Shown here one piece after another: positions 43,791 to 52,631 of a stretch of DNA of 64,000 nucleotides. Each line of letters begins with the position of its first letter. Within the stretch, counting starts at the first letter, position 1. The notes under the pieces are model-generated. The model searched no databases. It had not been told where the DNA came from and saw only the letters and a list, made by a program, of their open reading frames with translations. The translations under genes and the position numbers were made by a program. Origin of the DNA: Myxococcus sp046520405 (GTDB lineage Bacteria; Myxococcota; Myxococcia; Myxococcales; Myxococcaceae); contig JBKGHI010000010.1 of assembly GCA_046520405.1 (NCBI GenBank), forward strand, positions 1 to 64,000, read 5' to 3'.

Positions 43791-46700
43791 ATGGAATCAC
43801 GCGCGTCGATGCTGCAACTCGTCGAGGAGTTCCTGCGTGCGGAGGGGCGCGTCCGTGACGTCTGGGTGTCGCCCGAGGTGGCCTGGGTGGTGCCCCGGCG
43901 CGCCGTGCGTGCGGCGGAGCTGGACGCGCTGCTTCATGAGCGCCTGGGGCTGAACGTGCCCGCCGTGGCGCTGGTGGACGCGCTGCCTCGGCTCGATTCG
44001 GGCGCCGTGGACGAGGCGACGCTGCGGCCGAACGCTGCTCCCGTGCCCGCCAGACTCCAGGCCCTGGAGGACGCGCTTCGTCAGCAGGGCATCGAGGCGG
44101 TGGCGCTCGTGGGGGCTCGGCGGGACGAGGAGGTCCACACCCCGCTGGATGCCCTGCTCCCCGCGGCCCTGTTGTCGAAGGCGGGCGGCGTGTCTCCCGT
44201 GGCATCGGCCCACGCCTCGGAGCGGGCGCTCGCGGAGGGCCGGCCCGCGCTCATCGATTCGGGGCCTCGCCGCATGCCAGATGGTGCGCCGCGAACGCTC
44301 ATTGAATTGCTGCGTCAGGCGGTGGAGCACAGCCCCGGTCTGGTCATCACCTTCGTCGACGTGCAGGGACAGCGGGAGACGCTGACCTTCTCGGCGCTCT
44401 GGGACGAAGCGCTGCGGCTGTGGGGCGGCCTGCAATCCCACGGCGCGAAGGCTGGGGACCGGGTGATGCTCGCGATGGAGCGCCCGGGCGACTTCGTTCG
44501 GGGCTTCTGGGCGTGCACGCTCGGCGGTGTGGTGCCGGTGCCGCTGGCGCTGCCGGCCTCGCTGGAGCGCTCGCAGCCCGGCGTCGCGCGGTTGTTCTCG
44601 GTGTCGGAGCGGCTGGGCACACCGCTGGTCCTCACCGATGCTCGTGCAGCGGCGCCGCTGAAGGAGGCGGGGCTGCGTGCCATTGCGCTGGAGGCCCTGT
44701 CGGAGGCGGAGCCGGGCCGTCCTGCGTCCGTGGAGCCGGAGGCGCCCGCGATTCTCTCCTTCACCTCGGGGAGCACGGGCCGGCCGAAGGGCGTGGTGCT
44801 GACGCACGCCAACTTGATGGCCATGGGCGAGGGCATGGTGGCCGGCGGTTGGTACCTGCCGGAGGACCTGGGCGTGAGCTGGATGCCCTTGGACCATGTG
44901 GCGGGCACGAGCTACCCCCACCTGCTCGCGCTGCGCACCCGGACGCCCCATGTGCTGGTGGCGCGCGATTACGTGCTGGCGGACGTGCTGCGCTGGCTGG
45001 ATTTGCTCACGGAGTTCGGCGGGACGATGAGCTGGGCCCCCAACTTCGCGTATGGCCTGGTGGCGGACCGATTGGAGCGTGGGGAGCGCCGGACGTGGCG
45101 GCTCGAACAGGTGCGCGTGCTTGGCTGCGGTGGAGAGTCCGTGCTGCCCGCGACGCTCCGGCGCTTCTCGGAGCCGCTGCGCGACAGCGGGCTTCGCGAG
45201 GACGCGGTGTGTCCGGCCTGGGGCATGGCGGAGACGTCGTCGTACTTCACCATGACGCGGGGCGTGCGCAGTCACCCGGTGGAAGGCGCGACGGAGCTGG
45301 GGCCGCCTCCCGTGGGCGCGGCCTTGCGCGTGGTGGACGACGCCGACGTCGTGGTTCCCGAAGGGCAGGTGGGCCACCTCCAGGCCAAGGGCGCGCAGGT
45401 GCTGTCCGGCTACCTGGATGACGCGGAGCTCAACGCGCGCTCCTTCACGGCCGACGGCTGGTTCCGCACCGGCGACATGGCCGTGATTCAGGACGGGCAG
45501 ATGGCCATCGCGGGGCGCCAGAAGGAGGTCCTCATCCTCCATGGCAACAACGTCTACCCGCAGGACATCGAGGAAGTGGTGGAGTCGGTGCCCGGCGTCC
45601 TGCCGTCGTACACCGTGGCGTGCCCGACGCGGAGTGGGGCGGCGCAGACGGATGAGCTGACGGTCTGCTTCGTGCCCACGCCGGACGCGCCGCCGCTGGC
45701 GGAGTTGCTGCGGAGCATCCGGGAGAAGGTGGGACGGGTGCTCGGTTTCCACGTCGCGCACCTGTTGCCGTTGGCGCGCCAGCAGGTGCCTCGCACGGAG
45801 CTGGGGAAGCGCGGTCGCACCGAGCTGCGGCGCCGCTTCGAGGCGGGGGAATTGGTGGCTGAGCACCACCTCGCGCTGAGCATCCTGGGTGGGCCCGCGA
45901 CCATGCCGCCGTGCCTGGCCGTGGCCCGGTGGGTGCCTCGGCCGCTGCCGTCCTCGCCCGTGGAGCAGCGCGCACGCGGGGCCGTGGTGGTCATCGCGGA
46001 TGACGCCTTCGCCGGGGCCCTTCGTGAACAGGTGGTCGGACGCGAAGTGGTGCACGTGGCGCCGGAAGCGAGCGGCGAACTCGTTCGCGCCCTGGCGGCC
46101 CTGGCGGAGCGCGGTGTTCCGTGTGGGGACGTCGTGGTGCGGTTGCCTGACGTGGGTGGAAAGGCGTCGGCAGCGGCATCTGGTGCTAGCGGCGCGGAGG
46201 CGACCGGAGCCGTGACGCAGGCGGTGCTGGCCGCGCGCGTGGCGCCGCTGCTGCGCGCCCTCCAGGCCCTGTCCTCGCGAGCAGAGGACTCCCCCGTGGT
46301 GCGTCTGCTCGCGGTTCTCTCTGAGACAGGGACGACGCAGGCCGCATTGTTCGCGCCGGGCCTGCTCTGGGCCGCCGCGGCGGAGGTGCCTGGCCTGGAA
46401 GCGCGAGTGGCATGGGCGTCTCCCGATGACATGACGGCCGCTGCTCACATCGTGGCCCGCGAGCTCGCATCCCAGGATGCCGTCCGTGAGGTCGCGTGGC
46501 GGGAGGGCACGCGCTGGGAGCGCATCTTCACGCCGTGGACGCCGCCACCGCTCGCGGCGCCCCAGCGCCTCAAGCGGGAAGGATTCTACCTGGTGACAGG
46601 CGCGCTCGGAGGCTTGGGGCGTGAGTGGGCACGTCAACTGCGTCAGGGCTTGGGCGCGCGGCTGTTGCTCGTGGGGCGTCGCCCGTATGGTCCCGAGGCC

Positions 46701-47753
46701 CGAGCGCTGGAGGCCGAGCTGGGCGCCGCGTTGTACCGCTCCGTGGACGTCACCAACGAGGCGGCGCTCCGCGAGGCCGTGCGTCACGCGGAGGCGCACT
46801 TCGGTCAGCCGTGTGACGGTGCCTTCCACTTCGCGGGCACGCTGACGCCCACCTCGGTGGCGCACGAGACGCCCGAGACGTTCGTGCACGGCGCTGCGGC
46901 ACACGCCCTGGGCGCGCTGTCCGTCGCGGCAGTCCTTGAAGACAGGCCCCAGGCCGTCTGCGTCTTCGCGGCATCGTTGATGGGCACGCTGGGCGCGGGT
47001 CGTCACTCGGCCTATTGCGCGGGCACGGCCTTCCTCGAACGGCTCGCGGAGCGGCTGACCGCCCGAGGCCGTCACGCGGTGGCGGTGTCCCTGAGCCAGG
47101 TGCGGGAGACGGGGCTCGCGCGTGCATTGTGGGCCGCGCCGCCGGGCTACCGCGTGCTGGAGCCGTCGCAAGCGCTGGCCTCCGTGGCGTTGGCCGTGGA
47201 GCACGCGCCCGCGCACCTGCTGGCGGGCGTGGTGGAGTCGGCCTGGCCCTGGCGTCAGGCGGGGCTGGGCTCCGGGCGATACCTGGACGCGCCCCATGTC
47301 TTCCTGGTGTCTCCGCCGCGGCCGGGAGGGCTTTTCGACGCGGTGCTTCATCCCCTCCCGGAATGGCCTCGCCGGGCGGATGGCTCGGTGGACCGGGACG
47401 CACTGGCCGCGAACCTCTCCGGAACGGGAGAAGGGGCGCCCGCCGGTCCTTTCGAGACGGTGGTGATGGAGGCCTTCCACGAGGTGCTCGGGGCCCAGGG
47501 GGTGGGTGTGGGCTCCGACTTCTTCACGCTGGGCGGCAGCTCGCTCCAGGCCACCCGGGTGGTGGCGCGCATCAACGAGCGCACCGGGCTTCGGCTGCGC
47601 GAGGTCACCCTGTTCGAGCACCCCACGGCCACGGCGCTGGCGGACCATGTGCGGCGGGTGGTGGACCTGACGCAGTTGGACATCTCGGTGCTCAGTGACG
47701 CGCAGGTGGACCTGCTGCTGCGGGTGCTGGAGCCCACCGGAGCGGAGCGGTAG
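43791..47753 (+). CDS. Adenylation-ketoreductase-ACP hybrid protein (NRPS/PKS-type starter or hydroxy-acid module)
   Basis: A 1320-aa protein. Residues ~25-85 resemble the C-terminal subdomain of an adenylation domain but with SGAVDEATL where SGKVDRxxL is expected, so it looks degenerate. Residues ~165-690 are an AMP-binding domain: SFTSGSTGRPKGVVLTH (~322), the long SWMPLDHVAGTSYPHL insert seen in fatty-acyl-AMP ligases, GMAETSSY, and FRTGDMAVIQDGQMAIAGR. Residues ~725-1150 are a PKS-type KR with its structural half and the NADPH motif VTGALGGLGRE (~934), and a SAYCAGTAF active site (~1074). Residues ~1220-1300 are a carrier protein (FFTLGGSSLQATR, Ser ~1249). It could load an acyl or keto acid and reduce it before passing it to the NRPS. 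First gene of an operon with the FtsX-type permeases. Confidence 0.85.
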   Translation: MESRASMLQLVEEFLRAEGRVRDVWVSPEVAWVVPRRAVRAAELDALLHERLGLNVPAVALVDALPRLDSGAVDEATLRPNAAPVPARLQALEDALRQQGIEAVALVGARRDEEVHTPLDALLPAALLSKAGGVSPVASAHASERALAEGRPALIDSGPRRMPDGAPRTLIELLRQAVEHSPGLVITFVDVQGQRETLTFSALWDEALRLWGGLQSHGAKAGDRVMLAMERPGDFVRGFWACTLGGVVPVPLALPASLERSQPGVARLFSVSERLGTPLVLTDARAAAPLKEAGLRAIALEALSEAEPGRPASVEPEAPAILSFTSGSTGRPKGVVLTHANLMAMGEGMVAGGWYLPEDLGVSWMPLDHVAGTSYPHLLALRTRTPHVLVARDYVLADVLRWLDLLTEFGGTMSWAPNFAYGLVADRLERGERRTWRLEQVRVLGCGGESVLPATLRRFSEPLRDSGLREDAVCPAWGMAETSSYFTMTRGVRSHPVEGATELGPPPVGAALRVVDDADVVVPEGQVGHLQAKGAQVLSGYLDDAELNARSFTADGWFRTGDMAVIQDGQMAIAGRQKEVLILHGNNVYPQDIEEVVESVPGVLPSYTVACPTRSGAAQTDELTVCFVPTPDAPPLAELLRSIREKVGRVLGFHVAHLLPLARQQVPRTELGKRGRTELRRRFEAGELVAEHHLALSILGGPATMPPCLAVARWVPRPLPSSPVEQRARGAVVVIADDAFAGALREQVVGREVVHVAPEASGELVRALAALAERGVPCGDVVVRLPDVGGKASAAASGASGAEATGAVTQAVLAARVAPLLRALQALSSRAEDSPVVRLLAVLSETGTTQAALFAPGLLWAAAAEVPGLEARVAWASPDDMTAAAHIVARELASQDAVREVAWREGTRWERIFTPWTPPPLAAPQRLKREGFYLVTGALGGLGREWARQLRQGLGARLLLVGRRPYGPEARALEAELGAALYRSVDVTNEAALREAVRHAEAHFGQPCDGAFHFAGTLTPTSVAHETPETFVHGAAAHALGALSVAAVLEDRPQAVCVFAASLMGTLGAGRHSAYCAGTAFLERLAERLTARGRHAVAVSLSQVRETGLARALWAAPPGYRVLEPSQALASVALAVEHAPAHLLAGVVESAWPWRQAGLGSGRYLDAPHVFLVSPPRPGGLFDAVLHPLPEWPRRADGSVDRDALAANLSGTGEGAPAGPFETVVMEAFHEVLGAQGVGVGSDFFTLGGSSLQATRVVARINERTGLRLREVTLFEHPTATALADHVRRVVDLTQLDISVLSDAQVDLLLRVLEPTGAER

Positions 47754-47834
47754 TCCGGCCGTTCCGTCCGTTGTAGCGTCCAGCCACCCGGGCTCGCGTT
47801 CTTCCTGGGCATGGCACTGGACCGAGGAGTCCGC

Positions 47835-49883
47835 GTGACGTTGTGGTGGCTCACCGTTCAAGGTGTGGTGGCGCGTCCCCGGAGCTGGGTGGTGGGGCTG
47901 CTGGCGGCGGGTGCCGCGGCGCTGCTGACGCCGGGCGTGTCGCTGATGGGCAGCATCCACGAGGGCACGCGGCGCAGCCTCATCGAGAGCGGCGCGGGCG
48001 ACCTCCAGGTCTATGCCGCCGCCTCCGCCGGAACGCCTCAGGTGGTGGTGGGGCCTGGGGGCGTCCCGGACCTGAAACCCATCCCTGACTACCGCGCGCT
48101 GGAGCCCCGGCTGCGCGAATTGCCCGGCGTGCGCGAGGTGGTTCCGCTGGAGCTGGGCATGGGCGCCACGTTCCGAGGCAACGCCCTGGACGAGAAGCTG
48201 GCCGTGCTGCGCGAGGCGGCGCGGGCGCCAGCCTCCGAGGAGCGCGACGCACGGCTGCGCCGGTTGGGCGAGGACCTGCGGCGGACGCTGGAGCGCGTGG
48301 CGCGCAACGCGGGCCGCCGGGGCGAGGCCTTCGCCGAGGAGCCGGCCTTCGCGGACGACCTGCGCGTGCTGAAGGACGCGGCCCAGCCCGCCTTCTGGGA
48401 GCGGCTCACCGAGGACCCGCAGGGGCTGCTGGAGGTGCTGGAGAACCGCGTGGCGCGCCAGGCGGGAGAGGGCGAGGAACTCCCGGTGGACTACCTGGGC
48501 ACGGACGTGGCGCGCTTCGCCCGCGCCTTCCCGCGCTTCGAGCTCGTCACCGGGCAGCTTCCGCCGCCGGGAACGCGGGGCCTCGTGATGGGGCACGCCA
48601 CGTACGAGCAGCACTTCAAGCACCCCATCGCCGTGCGCATGGACACGTTGCGTCGCGACCGCGAGCGCGGCCTCACGCTGGCGGAGGACGAGCAACTTCG
48701 CACGCTGGTGGAGCGCAACGTCGCGGAGGTGCCGGACCTGGTGGCCCGCCTGGACATCGAACGCGCGACGGCGCTCCAAGCCGGGCTGGCCCGGGTGCTG
48801 GGCGAGGCGGGCGAACTGGAGGCGCTGCTGGCGCGCTTCCTCTCGGTGGACGACGCCACCTTCGACACGCGCTACGGGCAGTTCTACGGCGAGCTGGCAC
48901 CGTCGCTGCCGCTGTACCGGCTCAAGCCCGGGGACACGTTGTCGCTGAAGACGCCGCTGGAGAGCGGCACCGCCGTGCCGGTGCGGGTGTACGGCACCTT
49001 CCGCTTCCAGGGGCTTGGTGGTGACGACGGCCGCGTCAACATGATGAGCGTGGTGGACCTCGTCACGGCGCGGCACTTGTCCGGCCGCTTCACCGAGGCG
49101 CAGCAGGAAGAAGCGCGGGCGCTGTTCGAGACCTTCGGCATGGAAGGCGAGGCCATGGCGCCTCCCGAATCGCTGGAGGCCTTCCACCCGCCGGACATCG
49201 TGGACGCAGAGGCGCAGACGGTGGACACCGCGCAGGCCCCCGTCTTCGAGCGCGCCCGGGCCCTGCCAGACACCTTCTCCGCGGACGAACTCTCGCGCGG
49301 CACGGTGTTGCAGGCCGCGCTGGTGCTGGAGCCAGGCACCTCCGTCGAGGACGTCGAGGCCCGCATCCGCGCGTTGCCCGGTGGCGAGGCCCTGGCCACG
49401 GTGGGATGGCAGGAGGCCGGTGGGCTGCTGGGGGGCTTGGTGGTGATGCTCCAGGCGGTGCTGCTGCTGTTCGCCCTGCTCATGTCCTCCTTCGTCGCGC
49501 TGGTCGCCGCTGGGACGTTGCTCCTGCTGGCGCGGGAGCGCGTGGCGGAGGTGGGCACGTTGCGCGCGGTGGGCATGCAGCGGCGCGAGGTGTTCGCCTC
49601 GCTGCTGCTGGAAGGGACGCTGTTGGGCGGTATCGGCAGCGTGCTGGGGGCGGCGGCGGGCGCGGCGCTGCTGCGGCTGGCCACCGGGGGCGGCGTGGCG
49701 GTGGAGGATGGCTCCCTGCAATTCTTCCTGGGGGGCGCGGTGCTGCGCCCGGAGCTGGCGCTGGGAGGCACCCTGGCCGTGGTGGTGTCGGTGACCGCAG
49801 TGGTGCTGCTGGCGACGCTGGTTCCTGCCTGGCGCGGCAGCGCGGTGGCGCCCATCGAAGCCATGCGCAAGGGCGAGGGCTGA
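47835..49883 (+). CDS. FtsX/MacB-like ABC transporter permease, large periplasmic domain
   Basis: A 682-aa inner-membrane protein. One N-terminal helix (~15-40, SWVVGLLAAGAAALLTPG) is followed by a ~530-residue periplasmic part. That part includes a helical, probably coiled-coil insert (EKLAVLREAARA ... LGEDLRRTLERVARNA). Three C-terminal helices then carry the FtsX motif (RVAEVGTLRAVGMQRREVFASLLLEG) and an ending MRKGEG. Such permeases drive lipoprotein or lipid export by coupling to an ABC ATPase. GTG at 47835 lies six bases from AGGAG; an ATG at 47811 would add eight residues. Operon with the next permease (4-bp gap). Confidence 0.86.
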   Translation: MTLWWLTVQGVVARPRSWVVGLLAAGAAALLTPGVSLMGSIHEGTRRSLIESGAGDLQVYAAASAGTPQVVVGPGGVPDLKPIPDYRALEPRLRELPGVREVVPLELGMGATFRGNALDEKLAVLREAARAPASEERDARLRRLGEDLRRTLERVARNAGRRGEAFAEEPAFADDLRVLKDAAQPAFWERLTEDPQGLLEVLENRVARQAGEGEELPVDYLGTDVARFARAFPRFELVTGQLPPPGTRGLVMGHATYEQHFKHPIAVRMDTLRRDRERGLTLAEDEQLRTLVERNVAEVPDLVARLDIERATALQAGLARVLGEAGELEALLARFLSVDDATFDTRYGQFYGELAPSLPLYRLKPGDTLSLKTPLESGTAVPVRVYGTFRFQGLGGDDGRVNMMSVVDLVTARHLSGRFTEAQQEEARALFETFGMEGEAMAPPESLEAFHPPDIVDAEAQTVDTAQAPVFERARALPDTFSADELSRGTVLQAALVLEPGTSVEDVEARIRALPGGEALATVGWQEAGGLLGGLVVMLQAVLLLFALLMSSFVALVAAGTLLLLARERVAEVGTLRAVGMQRREVFASLLLEGTLLGGIGSVLGAAAGAALLRLATGGGVAVEDGSLQFFLGGAVLRPELALGGTLAVVVSVTAVVLLATLVPAWRGSAVAPIEAMRKGEG

Positions 49884-49887
49884 ACGG

Positions 49888-51180
49888 ATGCGCGCGCTTC
49901 TCCAGATTGCCTTCCGCAACCTCCTGGCCCACCGCGAGCGGGGCCTGCTGCTGCTCTTCGTGCTCGCGGGCGCGAGCGCCGTGCTGGTGGGCGTGATGTC
50001 CGTGAGCGCGGGCGTCGCTCGGGCCCAGCGCGAGGCGGTGCGGACCTTCCTCGCCGGTGACCTCAACGTCGGGGGCTACTTCAAGGAACACCCCGACTCC
50101 ATCTTCCCCGTGGTGGGCGACACCTCGAAGGTCCGCTCCGTGCTTCAGCCCCATGTGCCCGCGTCATGCCAGGTGCGGGAGCGGGGCCGGGGCTCCGCCA
50201 CGGCGGGCGCGGGCCGGCACCGGGTGCGCTCGTACCTGATGAGCCTGGACGTCGCGGCCGAGGGCAACGCGGGCTTCCGCGTGCGCACCGGCTCGCTGGA
50301 GGCGCTCGCGAAGCCGCGCACCGTGGCGCTGTCCACGTCGCTGGCGGAGCGGCTCCAGGTGGAGGTGGGCGAGCTGGCCACGCTCTTCGTGCAGATGCCG
50401 GGCGGCAAGCGCAACGCGGTGGACGTGGAGGTGGTGGCCCTGCTGGAGCGCGCTGGCGTCCTGGGCGAGTCCGCGGGCCTGCTGGTCTCCAACGCGATGT
50501 TGCGAGAGCTGTACGGCTTCCGTCCGGACTCGGCCAGCGTGATTCAGCTCCTCTGCGAGGACAGCACGGAGCTGGAGCCCCTGGCGGGTACGCTGCGCGG
50601 CGCGCTCCAGAAGGCCGGTTACGAGGTGCTGCCCCCGGCGCACGAGGCGTACGGCGACAAGCTGGGGCCCCTGCTGCGCGAGGGCTGGGCGGGCCAGAAG
50701 CTGGACGTGAGCACCTGGGAGGACGAGGCGGCCTTCCTCGACTTCGTGGGCCAGGGCCTGGGGCTGCTGCTGGTGCTGGTGGGCGCGGTGGTGTTCGGCG
50801 TGGTGGTGGTAGGCCTCTTCGTCTCGCTCAACGTGTCGGTGCGCGAGCGCACGCGGGAAATCGGGACGCTCCGGGCCATGGGCATGCAGCGCCGCTCATT
50901 GGTGGCCGCTTTCATGCTGGAGGGGCTGCTGGTGGGCTGGGCGGCCTCGCTCGTGGGCGCCAGCGTGGCGGCGGGCCTGGGCGTGCTCCTTCGCGACGTG
51001 CTGCCGGTGCCGGACGCGCTCTCCACGTTGTTCTTCAGCGGCACGCTGCCGCTGGCACCTTCCCTGGGGCACGTGGTGGCCGCGGTGCTCCTGGTGACGA
51101 TTGGGGCGGGGCTGGCCTCCATCGTTCCGGCTTTCCGGGCCGCCTCGCTTCCTCCTCGTTCCGCCATGGAGTCCTTGTGA
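49888..51180 (+). CDS. FtsX/MacB-like ABC transporter permease
   Basis: A 430-aa inner-membrane protein of LolC/MacB architecture. The N-terminal helix (LLLLFVLAGASAVLVGVMSV) is followed by a ~240-residue periplasmic domain and three C-terminal helices (GQGLGLLLVLVGAVVFGVVVVGL, EGLLVGWAASLVGASVAAGL, LGHVVAAVLLVTIGAGLASIVPAF). The cytosolic loop has the signature REIGTLRAMGMQRRSLVAAF. It would pair with the previous permease to form a heterodimer. No ATPase gene is next to either. The stop overlaps the next ATG by one base (TGATG). Confidence 0.88.
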   Translation: MRALLQIAFRNLLAHRERGLLLLFVLAGASAVLVGVMSVSAGVARAQREAVRTFLAGDLNVGGYFKEHPDSIFPVVGDTSKVRSVLQPHVPASCQVRERGRGSATAGAGRHRVRSYLMSLDVAAEGNAGFRVRTGSLEALAKPRTVALSTSLAERLQVEVGELATLFVQMPGGKRNAVDVEVVALLERAGVLGESAGLLVSNAMLRELYGFRPDSASVIQLLCEDSTELEPLAGTLRGALQKAGYEVLPPAHEAYGDKLGPLLREGWAGQKLDVSTWEDEAAFLDFVGQGLGLLLVLVGAVVFGVVVVGLFVSLNVSVRERTREIGTLRAMGMQRRSLVAAFMLEGLLVGWAASLVGASVAAGLGVLLRDVLPVPDALSTLFFSGTLPLAPSLGHVVAAVLLVTIGAGLASIVPAFRAASLPPRSAMESL

Positions 51181-51959
51181 TGAACGCACGACGCCCGCTG
51201 TCCGTCCTGTTGCTCGGCTGGGCCCTGCTGCTTCCGGCGGTGGCGCTCGCGGAGGCCGAGCCGAAGCTCGCGCCCGATGCCCTGCTGCGCCACATCGACG
51301 AGAAGATGTCCTTCACCAGCGACTACAAGGGCGTCATCCGCCTCTATGAGACGCGCAAGGACGGCGCCAAGCGGGCCATGGAGGTCCACGTCTACCGGCG
51401 CGAGGCCGACAACGACTTGCTCTTCCTCTCCACCAAGCCGCGCCACCTGGCGGGCATGGGGACGCTGCGCATCGGCCGCAACCTGTGGGACTACGAGGCC
51501 ACGACGGGCTCGTGGCGGCGCAACACCCAGCGCACCAACCTGCTCAACACCTTCACCTGCGAAGCGGACTTCGACCGCTCGCGGCTGGCCGAGGACTACG
51601 CCGGCAAGGACGAGGGCGACGACACCGTCAACGGCGTGGCGTACCGCAAGCTGCTGCTGACGGCGAAGAACGACCAGGTGACCTTCCCGCTGATGCGCAT
51701 CTGGGTGGACCCGCAGAACAACATCGTCAAGAAGGTGGGCTACACGGCCTCCGGCCGCACGCTGCGCACCGACATCGTGCGCAGCTACCAGCGCATCAAG
51801 GACCCGCTCTCCGGGAAGAATGTCCTCCACTACAAGGAGGTGCTGGAGACGGAGGAGCAGGAAGGCACGCAGATGGTGGTGCGCTACGACGAGGTGGTTT
51901 TGGCGCCGCTGGACGCCAACATCTTCACCAAGGCGTGGCTGGAGAGCCGCCTCCGCTAG
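51180..51959 (+). CDS. LolA-like outer membrane lipoprotein-sorting protein
   Basis: A 259-aa exported protein. Residues 1-25 are a signal peptide (PLSVLLLGWALLLPAVALAEA). The mature part is a half-barrel of the LolA/LolB/RseB type: conserved SDYKGVIRLYETRKDG start, WDYEATTGSWRR, and the family core NDQVTFPLMRIWVDPQNN. Such proteins carry lipid or lipoprotein across the periplasm. With the two FtsX-type permeases directly upstream (TGATG junction) this is an envelope-export unit, likely for a lipidic product or a lipoprotein. Confidence 0.86.
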   Translation: MNARRPLSVLLLGWALLLPAVALAEAEPKLAPDALLRHIDEKMSFTSDYKGVIRLYETRKDGAKRAMEVHVYRREADNDLLFLSTKPRHLAGMGTLRIGRNLWDYEATTGSWRRNTQRTNLLNTFTCEADFDRSRLAEDYAGKDEGDDTVNGVAYRKLLLTAKNDQVTFPLMRIWVDPQNNIVKKVGYTASGRTLRTDIVRSYQRIKDPLSGKNVLHYKEVLETEEQEGTQMVVRYDEVVLAPLDANIFTKAWLESRLR

Positions 51960-52001
51960 CGAGTGGAGTTCCCTCGAAGCAATCCGCTCGGAGGATGCAA
52001 G

Positions 52002-52520
52002 ATGCCCCTCGCCCCAGTGCTGCTGGCGTTACTCACCGCTGCACCAGCGATGTCGCCGCTCGAGACTGCACTGGGAATGGAGCTCCCATCCTGGGGGGCT
52101 TCTGCGGCGTCGCTGGAGCATCGCTTCCCTCACTCGCTTCAGCCCTACCAGCCAGAGCCCTGCCCGAATGAGCTGGTGCACCCGGAGTCTCGGGAGTGGC
52201 GGGAGCCGAAGTTGACTCTCGCCAGCGTTCCGCTTCTCAAGGTGGCCTTCCTCCAAACCGATAAAGGGCTCGAGAGCATCGCGTTCCAACCTCCCCTTGG
52301 CCCCTACGAGCGGGTTAAACGCTGGGGCCAGCAGTTGGATGCTCACTTGGAGCGACACATCGGGCCTCCAGTCGTGAGAACGAAGCTCGCCGCACTCTGG
52401 GAGGTGCCAGGGGCGCTGGTCCTGAGGATGGGGGACCTCGTCATCGTCAGCGACCCGAAGAGTCCATCGTCGAAGCGGACTCTCCAGCACATGCGCGAGG
52501 GGACGTTCTGGCCGCCCTGA
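52002..52520 (+). CDS. Uncharacterised secreted protein
   Basis: A 172-aa protein with a plausible signal peptide (MPLAPVLLALLTAAPAMS). I do not recognise the family. The mature part is rich in Pro, Leu and Glu with scattered Trp (HRFPHSLQPYQPEPCP, REPKLTLASVPLLKVAFLQ). The ATG at 52002 has GGAGG seven bases upstream; an in-frame ATG at 51963 would put 13 non-hydrophobic residues before the signal. It lies 42 bp after the LolA-like gene on the same strand and convergent with the NRPS gene (111 bp away). Confidence 0.62.
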   Translation: MPLAPVLLALLTAAPAMSPLETALGMELPSWGASAASLEHRFPHSLQPYQPEPCPNELVHPESREWREPKLTLASVPLLKVAFLQTDKGLESIAFQPPLGPYERVKRWGQQLDAHLERHIGPPVVRTKLAALWEVPGALVLRMGDLVIVSDPKSPSSKRTLQHMREGTFWPP

Positions 52521-52579
52521 TTGCTGGGTGCAGCCAGCGTTCTTCCGCCCGTAGAGGGGTCCGCCGCCCCATCACGTGG

Positions 52580-52597
52580 GCCAGCAATATGGCTGGC
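52580..52597. terminator. Short hairpin between convergent hypothetical gene and NRPS
   Basis: GCCAGC-AATATG-GCTGGC, six-base-pair stem, followed by TTCC on the plus side. It lies midway between the two convergent stops (52520 and 52632) and could terminate either transcript. The stem is short and has no T-tract. Confidence 0.4.
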
Positions 52598-52631
52598 TTC
52601 CACGATGTTGGATGACTTCGAGGACAGTCCA

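Noticed and set aside
43797..50066. 2089-codon open frame antisense to the adenylation-KR-ACP and permease genes
   Set aside because: It has no domain similarity, is rich in His/Arg/Gln as expected for the antisense of high-GC genes, and the plus-strand genes are clearly real.
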